A stretch of DNA of 5,973 nt from an uncultured Armatimonadota bacterium. Lineage in GTDB: Bacteria > Armatimonadota > Armatimonadia > Armatimonadales > Armatimonadaceae. The notes beneath the pieces are model-generated. The model searched no databases. It had not been told where the DNA came from and was given only the letters and a program-made list of their open reading frames with translations. Position numbers and translations under genes: made by a program. Every line of letters starts with the position of its first letter. The stretch's first letter is position 1. Shown one piece after another: positions 1 through 5,601 of this stretch. The stretch covers positions 1-5,973 of the forward strand of contig CAIRTT010000377.1 in assembly GCA_903881535.1 (NCBI GenBank), given 5' to 3'.

Positions 1-1514
1 CCACGCGCGATGGCATCATCCACACCCGCCATCACATCTTCCATCGCCGGAACGCCCCAATTGCCCTTCAGAGCCATCGTCCACGCTTCGCCGTAACCCT
101 TGCTCCCGCGCGGATTGGGATAGATTACACAATAGCCAGCCGCCGCGAGGACCTGATACTCAAAGAAAATATTCTGAGCACCGTACATCGTGTGCGGACC
201 ACCATGAATGTAAACAAGTGTTGGAGCAGGACCATCAGCTGACGGGCGCAGCACAAAGGATGGTGCATCGTGGCCACTGGGCGTCTTGCTGAAAATCTCA
301 ACCGGCTCCACAAGCGCAAGCTCGGAAAGGAGGTCAGCATTCGGGTCGTAAACACTGTCATCCGGGAAACGGATCACACCAGCGTTGTCCCAACCCACCT
401 CTAAAAATGTATGGTCTGGCCCTGAGACATCAAAAGATGCCACATTCGGGCGGCTATCCAGCACAGTATTTGGCCCCGTCAGCGTAAGACGGGAAATAAC
501 TCCCTTATCGCTCACAACCACACGGACTTTTTGACCACAGCGCGACCACTTTGGACCCGTTTGGCCACGCCCGGAGACATCAACAAGCGTCGTATCCCCA
601 ACCGTGATGTCCATGGTTGACATCCAGTCGATGCTCTCACCACTCGCCACATTTGTCACCCAGAGGTGCTCATTGGTCACACCCCAGGTTTCATTACGAT
701 CTCCATGGCCAACCCACGCGATGAAGCCGCCGCACGGGCTCCAGGAAAGGCTTCCCTTTGGACCCTCTTGCTCTGTCAGGCGTACCGTCGTCCCCTCCGA
801 GATATCGAAGGCATAGAGGCCCTGATCGGCCCACAAACGCTGTTCATCTGGGAAAAGGTTAATGCTGAACGCGACTTTGCCGCTACAAGGCGACCAGGCA
901 AAGTCTGAAGGGGTTCGGTCAAAGCCATGCTGAAGAGGCGTGCTCTGCTTGGTTTCGATGTCAAAGAGGAAGACATCCGCGTTGCGGGCACTGATAAACC
1001 CACTGCCCTCCGACCGGTAGTGCAGCTTTGTGATCACCCGGGGAAGCGGCTTTACATCGGCTTTGCCAGCCGCGGCCTTGCGCTCCGCTGAGACATCCTT
1101 GTGGATGACCGTATACACAAGCTTCCCACCACAGGGAGACAGAACCCACTCGCCTAGCGCTCCCGCATCGGGGAGCAGGACCAGCTCCGCCTCACCGCCA
1201 TGGATATTAATGCGATGAATCGCGGAGCGGTCATCTTTACGGGATGAAACAAAGTAGAGCCATTCACCGCAGGGTGACCAGAATTGCCCGGATGCACCTG
1301 CAGCAGCATGCGTCCACTGACGAACGGCATTGACACCGCCTGTCGTCGGGCCCCAGACGTGGATTTGCTGGGTGTATTTGTCGGCCACGTCATCGATTGC
1401 CTTGACGGTAAACGCGACCCTTGCACCACCCGGAGCGACTCTGGGATCTGCGGCGGTCTTGAAGCGTAAGAGGTCGGAGATAACCGGCTTACGCCGGAGA
1501 GCTGGAATATTCAC
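1..1514 (-). CDS. S9 family (prolyl oligopeptidase-like) serine peptidase, C-terminus cut off by window edge
   Basis: Reading the minus strand from GTG at 1514 gives 504 uninterrupted codons that leave the window at base 1. Residues 14-35 (DLLRFK, DP.VAPGGARVAF) match the usual N-terminus of S9 acyl-aminoacyl/oligopeptidases. Residues about 20-390 form a TolB/PD40-like beta-propeller with five WSPCG-type repeats (Cys at 82, 128, 210, 261, 326). The alpha/beta-hydrolase domain then begins: LVYIHGGP (HGGP at 437-440) and NPRGSKGYG (467-475) are family hallmarks. The nucleophile motif GxSxGG and the Asp and His of the triad should lie just beyond the window, so catalytic competence cannot be judged. 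The family hydrolyses peptide bonds of short or N-acylated peptides. I see no signal peptide, which suggests a cytoplasmic enzyme. An in-frame TAG two codons upstream makes GTG the only sensible start; the next in-frame GTG (codon 43) would delete the first propeller strand. There is no Shine-Dalgarno. The family is clear; the exact subfamily (S9C is likeliest) is inference. Confidence 0.93.
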   Translation of the reverse strand, partial: MNIPALRRKPVISDLLRFKTAADPRVAPGGARVAFTVKAIDDVADKYTQQIHVWGPTTGGVNAVRQWTHAAAGASGQFWSPCGEWLYFVSSRKDDRSAIHRINIHGGEAELVLLPDAGALGEWVLSPCGGKLVYTVIHKDVSAERKAAAGKADVKPLPRVITKLHYRSEGSGFISARNADVFLFDIETKQSTPLQHGFDRTPSDFAWSPCSGKVAFSINLFPDEQRLWADQGLYAFDISEGTTVRLTEQEGPKGSLSWSPCGGFIAWVGHGDRNETWGVTNEHLWVTNVASGESIDWMSTMDITVGDTTLVDVSGRGQTGPKWSRCGQKVRVVVSDKGVISRLTLTGPNTVLDSRPNVASFDVSGPDHTFLEVGWDNAGVIRFPDDSVYDPNADLLSELALVEPVEIFSKTPSGHDAPSFVLRPSADGPAPTLVYIHGGPHTMYGAQNIFFEYQVLAAAGYCVIYPNPRGSKGYGEAWTMALKGNWGVPAMEDVMAGVDDAIAR

Positions 1515-1519
1515 GCGCT

Positions 1520-1525
1520 ATTGTA
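1520..1525 (-). promoter_or_regulatory. -10-like hexamer TACAAT before the S9 peptidase gene
   Basis: TACAAT on the minus strand differs from TATAAT at one base and ends 5 nt before the GTG start. Transcription from it would begin at or within a base or two of the start codon, giving a leaderless mRNA. This agrees with the missing Shine-Dalgarno. No convincing -35 is visible at 16-19 bp. This is inference from position and sequence. Confidence 0.45.
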
Positions 1526-1563
1526 GACCGTACAGCAGCCGCGGCGCGCCCTGTCCGCAAAAC

Positions 1564-1593
1564 CACAGAGTGGGAATTCTAGGCGGCTCTGTG
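1564..1593 (-). terminator. Stem-loop spanning the STAND gene stop codon, possible weak terminator
   Basis: A perfect 7-bp inverted repeat (CACAGAG at 1564-1570 and CTCTGTG at 1587-1593) encloses a 16-nt loop that contains the TAG stop codon of the STAND gene. On the minus strand it is followed by GTTTTG, so only four U residues follow the stem. The stem is modest and the U-tract short, so this is at best a weak intrinsic terminator or an RNA 3'-end structure. It sits just before the promoter-like hexamer of the S9 gene, which fits separate transcription of the two genes. Confidence 0.35.
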
Positions 1594-3624
1594 TCCACCA
1601 AGCTCGAGCCGCAGCTGCGTTCTCCAGATATCCACCTGCTTACTGATGATCTCAGTCGCTTCGCCCGTGCTTTGCGGCATCCCAAGATCAATGTGAGATT
1701 CATTCAAAACCTGCATCATTGATGCTATCTGGGTCGATATCACACTTGATGTGCTCCCAGTCGCCATCCGGAGCTGCTGTGACAAAAACGATGCAGCAAG
1801 TGCCAATGGGACCGCCGCACATTCGACCCCATACACCATCATCATTTGACATAGTGTTGCAGCAAGCTCAACCGACCCGGCACTGATGGCATGGTTATAG
1901 GCTTGGAATGCAACGATGCCAGCCTGCTCCAATTCGCCCGTGCCTTCCATAACCCGGGAAACTCTCCTAAGGAGGATAGCTTTGGTTTTGTCATCATCAG
2001 AAGTCCGCAGCAAGTCATACGAGTCAAGTAACACTTCTGCCGCACCACGGGCGTTGCCATTTGTAGCATGGATACTGGATATCGAAACAGCACACGCACT
2101 GACAATCGGGAGATCATTTGCAATCAGTGCTGCAGTGCGCGCTTTGACAAACGGATCCACCGAACACGCCGCACCATCCCGGACACGGATTGCACGCGCT
2201 TGTAGCCAATAACACTTTGCCGTTGTCCGCGCATCGAAGTGACCGATCTCGAGCACTTGTCCTGCCAGCAGGCGAGCCATTTCAGCCTTCCCCTGCTGCA
2301 GATATGCCTCGGCAAGAACCATCCCCGTCGTAGCCCGCAGCGAACTGGAGAAGCCTTCATTTTCAAAGATCGGCAGCAAGGAATCAAATGGGCGATTTAT
2401 GGACCGTCTTAACCCTGTTTCCACCAAGTGCAGTGTCTGCCAGGCGACATCTTCATCGGAGATGTATTGACCGCTTGACTGGAGCCGTACCGCAAGCGCA
2501 TCCGCTTCTTTCGGACAACCACAGTGTGCAAGTAAGCGCGGAACCGCTTGGCGGAGCTGGCGTCCTGGAGCGCTACCATCCGAGAGGACAGCAATCGCGA
2601 GATACCATCCAGCCCCATCTAGCCACTGGATGGCATCCGGTCCATGGTTTCCGCCCGCAAGGTGGTCCAGTATCCGTTCACATGCCGCTGCCGATGCCTT
2701 CATCAGGCGTTCAAACATCTCGGATGATCGCACTGTTCGCTTTTCTTCCGTGCTTTGGCCTATCGCGACATAGCGTCCATGTTGTGCTTCTACGACGCCT
2801 GAGTTAAGAAGGGGTTGGAGGATTTTCGTGCGCTGCTCGGATGTCAATGCCGCTTCCATGATGCCAGCGGGAACGCCACAGGCCGATGCAGACAAGACAC
2901 CGTGCAGAATCAGAGCATCCTTGTATTCATAGGACAGGCGGCGGAGCACCTGTGTCGCAACGGCACGGGAAACTTTCATCGCGTTGTCGTGATCAGCGGG
3001 CATTGCTGCGATATCCCGCCGGATGCTGTGGAACAAACTGTTAGCATCAATTTTGGCTAGCGGACCAGCCATTTTCAAGATGCGAGGAATTCCGTGGAGG
3101 CTATCGACTGCTGTGGATGCCACATGCGAGCCAATCATTTTGTGGGCAGCTTCGAGATCAATTCCAGTGACCTCAAGCTGCGCAGCAACATCAAAGGGAA
3201 TCGGTAATGCAGAAACTAGAATCGCACGGACACCGGGCACTCTACATATCGATGTAATCAGGTTGATGACATCCGTGCGCCCAGCGACAATAAGATCATC
3301 CATTTGGTCGAATACAACGACACACGAACTATTCTCGAGGCGTTTGAAAACATCGTGCTCGTTCAGCGTAGCCGTACCTGTTGCAAGGGCAAGTCGGGCA
3401 AGCACGCCTTCCGCGGTCACAACACCATCAAGGACCAACCGAACAACTTCCTGGTAGCCAGCAAGCGCATCGGTAACTACAGTCGACTTTCCAACACCTG
3501 TGTGCCCATACAAGTGAACCGGAGACATACCGGATGCAAGAAGCTCTCTCAGGCGGTCAGCGACCGTTGGCACAGCTTCAGGGATCTGCTCGATGGTTTC
3601 AGTTGGGAGGGTTGCGATTTCCAT
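1579..3624 (-). CDS. STAND/NB-ARC-like P-loop ATPase with helical-repeat C-terminus, no effector domain
   Basis: The 681-residue protein has a Walker A motif GHTGVGKS (40-47), a Walker B-like strand VVVFDQMDD (102-110), a strand VRAILVSALP (132-141) resembling the NB-ARC sensor region, and HGIPRIL (178-183 region), matching the NB-ARC GLPLAL motif. A predicted winged-helix part (about 225-290) follows. From about 310 to 660 there are Ala/Leu-rich helical pairs resembling TPR or MalT-type repeats (for example 432-460 and 555-585). Proteins of this class act as ATP-dependent switches: the repeats sense a ligand or partner and the ATPase drives oligomerisation of an attached effector. Here no HTH, BTAD, TIR or nuclease domain is visible at either end. 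An in-frame TAG at 3631-3633 rules out an N-terminal extension, and AGTAGG 5 nt before ATG supports the start. No signal peptide or membrane segment is evident, so it is probably cytosolic. The target is unknown. An AAA_16-type ATPase label would also fit. Confidence 0.85.
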   Translation of the reverse strand: MEIATLPTETIEQIPEAVPTVADRLRELLASGMSPVHLYGHTGVGKSTVVTDALAGYQEVVRLVLDGVVTAEGVLARLALATGTATLNEHDVFKRLENSSCVVVFDQMDDLIVAGRTDVINLITSICRVPGVRAILVSALPIPFDVAAQLEVTGIDLEAAHKMIGSHVASTAVDSLHGIPRILKMAGPLAKIDANSLFHSIRRDIAAMPADHDNAMKVSRAVATQVLRRLSYEYKDALILHGVLSASACGVPAGIMEAALTSEQRTKILQPLLNSGVVEAQHGRYVAIGQSTEEKRTVRSSEMFERLMKASAAACERILDHLAGGNHGPDAIQWLDGAGWYLAIAVLSDGSAPGRQLRQAVPRLLAHCGCPKEADALAVRLQSSGQYISDEDVAWQTLHLVETGLRRSINRPFDSLLPIFENEGFSSSLRATTGMVLAEAYLQQGKAEMARLLAGQVLEIGHFDARTTAKCYWLQARAIRVRDGAACSVDPFVKARTAALIANDLPIVSACAVSISSIHATNGNARGAAEVLLDSYDLLRTSDDDKTKAILLRRVSRVMEGTGELEQAGIVAFQAYNHAISAGSVELAATLCQMMMVYGVECAAVPLALAASFLSQQLRMATGSTSSVISTQIASMMQVLNESHIDLGMPQSTGEATEIISKQVDIWRTQLRLELGGHRAA

Positions 3625-3629
3625 TACAA

Positions 3630-3635
3630 CCTACT
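3630..3635 (-). promoter_or_regulatory. Ribosome binding site AGTAGG for the STAND gene
   Basis: AGTAGG matches AGGAGG at five of six bases and lies 5 nt upstream of the ATG at 3624. It is the only good Shine-Dalgarno-like site before any of the five starts here, so this gene is probably translated from a leadered mRNA, unlike its neighbours. Confidence 0.5.
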
Positions 3636-3652
3636 GGAATGCATTTGCTGTA

Positions 3653-3662
3653 CCCATCTGGG
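3653..3662. repeat. Short inverted repeat CCCATCTGGG in the STAND/PHP divergent promoter region
   Basis: CCCA and TGGG arms of 4 bp flank a 2-bp centre, midway between the two divergent start codons. It would lie just downstream of the minus-strand transcription start predicted from TATTAT. It could be an operator half-site pair, but an element this short is easily expected by chance. Confidence 0.25.
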
Positions 3663-3672
3663 CATTGGTGTG

Positions 3673-3678
3673 GATAAT
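3673..3678 (+). promoter_or_regulatory. -10-like hexamer GATAAT before the PHP gene
   Basis: GATAAT matches TATAAT at five of six bases and ends 8 nt before the GTG start at 3687. Transcription from it would begin zero to three bases before the start codon, so the message would be leaderless or nearly so. AAAGG (3681-3685) lies only 1 nt from the GTG, too close to act as a Shine-Dalgarno. No -35 at normal spacing is evident. Confidence 0.4.
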
Positions 3679-3679
3679 A
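3674..3679 (-). promoter_or_regulatory. -10-like hexamer TATTAT for the STAND gene, overlapping the PHP promoter
   Basis: TATTAT on the minus strand matches TATAAT at five of six bases and overlaps the plus-strand GATAAT almost completely. It would give an untranslated leader of about 40 nt that includes the AGTAGG ribosome site. The same AT-rich core may therefore serve both directions, with the polymerases competing. This is inferred from sequence symmetry only. Confidence 0.35.
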
Positions 3680-3686
3680 CAAAGGT

Positions 3687-4550
3687 GTGATTCGCATCGA
3701 TTTCCACTCGCATACAACGGCATCGGATGGGTCCGACACCCCTCTGGAACTCCTTCTAAAAGCAGGTTCAATGGGTTTGACGCACCTCGCGATCACCGAC
3801 CATGACACCACGGCCGGGGTGCGTGAAGGATGTCGAGTTCTGTCAGATTCGATGCCGAAACTGATTTGTGGCATTGAGCTTTCGTGCTCGGGAGCTCCGG
3901 GTAAGTGCCATATGCTCGGACTTGGTATTGCCCCGGGGAATGTCACGCTCTGCGGGACGCTTGAGCGCGTTCAGAGTGCACGCAATGAACGTAATGAATT
4001 GATAGCTGGAAGGCTGACGCAGCTTGGGATTCCCTGTGACATTAATGATGTTCGTAAATACGCATCAGATGATGGTGTTGTTGGCAGGCCTCACTTTGCA
4101 CAATGGTTGATTGCCAACGGTCATTGCAACGATATGCATCATGCGTTCAGGGCTTATCTTGGGGATGATGCTAAAGCCTTTATGCCGGTTGATTGCCTTA
4201 CGCCGGCGGATGGTATTGCTATCATCCATGCCGCAGGTGGCCGGGCCTATATCGCTCACCCCATGCTGCTGCGTCTCAAAGCACATGAAACCCTGGAGCA
4301 GCGGATAAAGGTGTTGGCAGATGCTGGAATGGATGGCATCGAGGTGTATTACCCCGAGCACACCCCGGTACAAAACGAGCGGCTAGCGCGCCTGGCGATC
4401 AAGTTTGGGCTGACAATGACCGGGGGTTCAGACTATCACGGTACATCGCGGCCGCACAATGTGCTTGGCCGCATGACGGATACAGGGCAGCCCCCTATTG
4501 ACCAAATTGACCCTTGGTTGTTGGAGATGGCGATTTCACCGGTCCACTAG
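3687..4550 (+). CDS. PHP-domain phosphoesterase, YciV/RNase AM/TrpH type
   Basis: The 287-residue protein has the length and complete metal-ligand pattern of the stand-alone PHP family: DFHSH (H7, H9), D14, ITDHD (D38, H39), GIELS (E64), H75, RPHFA (H136), AHP (H191) and GGSDYHG (D249, H251). Characterised relatives are Mn-dependent enzymes: E. coli YciV (RNase AM, 5'-end processing of rRNAs and 3',5'-nucleotide phosphatase activity) and Chromobacterium Cv1693, which hydrolyses 3',5'-bisphosphonucleotides. No signal peptide is present, so it acts in the cytosol. GTG is the start because an in-frame TAA lies four codons upstream and the first HSH follows at residue 7. It is divergent from the STAND ATPase with 62 bp between them, and its last 56 bp overlap the convergent lipoprotein gene. 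The choice between an RNA exonuclease and a nucleotide phosphatase role cannot be made from sequence alone. Confidence 0.92.
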   Translation: MIRIDFHSHTTASDGSDTPLELLLKAGSMGLTHLAITDHDTTAGVREGCRVLSDSMPKLICGIELSCSGAPGKCHMLGLGIAPGNVTLCGTLERVQSARNERNELIAGRLTQLGIPCDINDVRKYASDDGVVGRPHFAQWLIANGHCNDMHHAFRAYLGDDAKAFMPVDCLTPADGIAIIHAAGGRAYIAHPMLLRLKAHETLEQRIKVLADAGMDGIEVYYPEHTPVQNERLARLAIKFGLTMTGGSDYHGTSRPHNVLGRMTDTGQPPIDQIDPWLLEMAISPVH

Positions 4551-5526
4551 ATTCGCCACCAAGCGTTTTCAACACTTTGAGGCGTTGTTTGGTCTCCGAG
4601 TCATCTGGGCGAAGGAAGAGCACGCGTTGGTACTCCGTAATAGCGCGGTCGAGCAGTCCCAGCGCTTCCCAGGTTCTTGCCAAGTGGTAGCGGGATGTCG
4701 CTGAGTCAGGGTTTTCATCCACGACTTCACGCAGAAAGAGACGTGCGGCGGAAAGATCCTGAGGCTTTCCCCGGAGGAGATGGACCCACCCAAGGGTATC
4801 TTTCAGGCGTACGACGACTGCAGCGATGCTTCCCTGTTCACGTGCAAAGAGCAGAGCATCCTCAGCAAGCGTGATGGCTTTATCAAGGTCTTTCGGTGAT
4901 CCCGAGAGCTCAGCGTAGGCAAGGGCGCACCTTGAAAGTGCCAGAGGGCTTTGCTTCGCGTAACCCGCCAATTTTTCTGCGAGTTTAATGGCATCCGCCG
5001 GTCGATCAACGGCTTTGGATTGTAGAAAGTCAATCGCATCCAGAGAGTTTAAAATGAGAACAGCCTTGTCCCGGTCGCCTGCAGCTGGACGGTCAAGCGC
5101 GAGGTTGATGGCCTCCGCGGAAGCAAGTCCATTTGTTTTAGCCTTCACCGCGAGCGCTTTGTCATCAAGCTTTGTGGCCGCACTGAATGCGACGTTCCAC
5201 AGCGCAGGCGTAATCTTTAAGGCTGGCAATTTATACGCGGGTTCGATGACCTGAATGGCCATGTCAGGCCGGCCAAAGTCAAGCATCAGCTGTCCGATGT
5301 CGGCGCGGGCCCGCGCATCCCCGCCGCGCCCCACAACCGCCGCATCCAGCTCAGACTTCAGATTAGCAAGATTGCCGGACTTCTGCGCTTTGACAGCCGC
5401 CCGTGCATGCTCGATGGAGCGTTCCTGCCGCTCGGCTGGAGAAAGCAGGGTGTCTGAGATGACTGGTGAACAGCCACTCAGAATGACAGCGGATGCCATC
5501 GCGGAAAACACAAAAATGGGTCGCAT
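4495..5526 (-). CDS. TPR-repeat lipoprotein
   Basis: The 343-residue protein starts with a lipoprotein signal peptide: M-R, a hydrophobic stretch, then the lipobox LSGC with the lipidated Cys at 19 and S-P after it. The mature part is almost all helical. TPR-like pairs are clearest at about 201-231, 244-273 and 275-309; the last is close to the canonical pattern (YHLA, ALG, A, P). A Ser/Pro/Thr-rich tail ends in GQFGQ. It is probably an envelope-anchored scaffold or assembly factor; no catalytic motif is seen and the partner is unknown. ATG at 5526 is preferred over an in-frame TTG at 5535, because the TTG overlaps the TATACT hexamer and would add residues that do not improve the signal peptide. 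The 3' end overlaps the PHP gene tail to tail. The TPR content recalls exopolysaccharide/PEP-CTERM-associated TPR lipoproteins, but nothing else here supports that link. Confidence 0.9.
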   Translation of the reverse strand: MRPIFVFSAMASAVILSGCSPVISDTLLSPAERQERSIEHARAAVKAQKSGNLANLKSELDAAVVGRGGDARARADIGQLMLDFGRPDMAIQVIEPAYKLPALKITPALWNVAFSAATKLDDKALAVKAKTNGLASAEAINLALDRPAAGDRDKAVLILNSLDAIDFLQSKAVDRPADAIKLAEKLAGYAKQSPLALSRCALAYAELSGSPKDLDKAITLAEDALLFAREQGSIAAVVVRLKDTLGWVHLLRGKPQDLSAARLFLREVVDENPDSATSRYHLARTWEALGLLDRAITEYQRVLFLRPDDSETKQRLKVLKTLGGESSGPVKSPSPTTKGQFGQ

Positions 5527-5534
5527 AGATTTCA

Positions 5535-5540
5535 AGTATA
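5535..5540 (-). promoter_or_regulatory. -10-like hexamer TATACT before the lipoprotein gene
   Basis: TATACT matches TATAAT at five of six bases and ends 8 nt before the ATG at 5526. Transcription would begin about 0-2 nt before the start codon. The intervening bases (TGAAATCT) contain no Shine-Dalgarno. The site overlaps the alternative TTG start and so argues against it. Confidence 0.45.
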
Positions 5541-5545
5541 CCGAT

Positions 5546-5564
5546 GTGGCAGTGGCAAAGTGCC
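5546..5564. repeat. Tandem GTGGCA pair plus inverted TGCC arm in the divergent promoter region
   Basis: GTGGCA occurs twice in tandem (5546-5551 and 5552-5557). The second copy also forms an inverted pair, GGCA-AAG-TGCC, at 5554-5564. The cluster lies between the two divergent -10-like hexamers, about where the minus-strand -35 region would be. A regulator binding here could control both the lipoprotein and the secreted protein gene. The arms are short, so this is a candidate only. Confidence 0.3.
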
Positions 5565-5589
5565 GTGACGCGTGTTTTACAGCCTCCGG

Positions 5590-5595
5590 TACACT
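5590..5595 (+). promoter_or_regulatory. -10-like hexamer TACACT before the secreted-protein gene
   Basis: TACACT fits the TANNNT pattern and ends exactly 6 nt before the ATG at 5602, so +1 would fall on or next to the A of the start codon. The spacer GAAAGC holds no useful Shine-Dalgarno. No clear -35 is visible. The spacing is typical of a leaderless mRNA. Confidence 0.45.
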
Positions 5596-5601
5596 GAAAG
5601 C

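Noticed and set aside
125..1429. Several short open frames of 60-90 codons on both strands in the left 1.4 kb
   Set aside because: They are shadows of the S9 peptidase frame, which is open without any stop from 1514 to base 1 and carries all the family motifs.
1..1514. Possibility that the S9 gene is frameshifted or a pseudogene
   Set aside because: Codon-by-codon translation gave 504 codons with no stop and no break in motif order; it only lacks a stop because the window ends.
1547..1554. GC-rich palindrome near 1550 (GGCGCGCC type) as a possible regulatory site
   Set aside because: A single short GC palindrome is expected by chance in DNA of this composition and has no partner site.
1330..1722. 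130-codon plus-strand open frame across the STAND/S9 junction
   Set aside because: It spans two real genes antisense, is rich in Arg/Pro/Ser without motifs, and has no promoter or ribosome site.
3023..3457. 144-codon plus-strand open frame antisense to the ATPase domain
   Set aside because: It lies opposite the Walker-motif region, which has clear protein-level motifs; its own translation is Ser/Thr/Arg-rich with no recognisable domain.
4551..4600. Possible terminator just after the PHP stop codon
   Set aside because: Only a 4-bp TCAA/TTGA pairing and a GCGTT direct repeat are present, with no stable stem and no T-run after it.
5527..5535. TTG start at 5535 for the lipoprotein
   Set aside because: It overlaps the TATACT hexamer and has no Shine-Dalgarno; ATG at 5526 gives a normal lipoprotein signal peptide.
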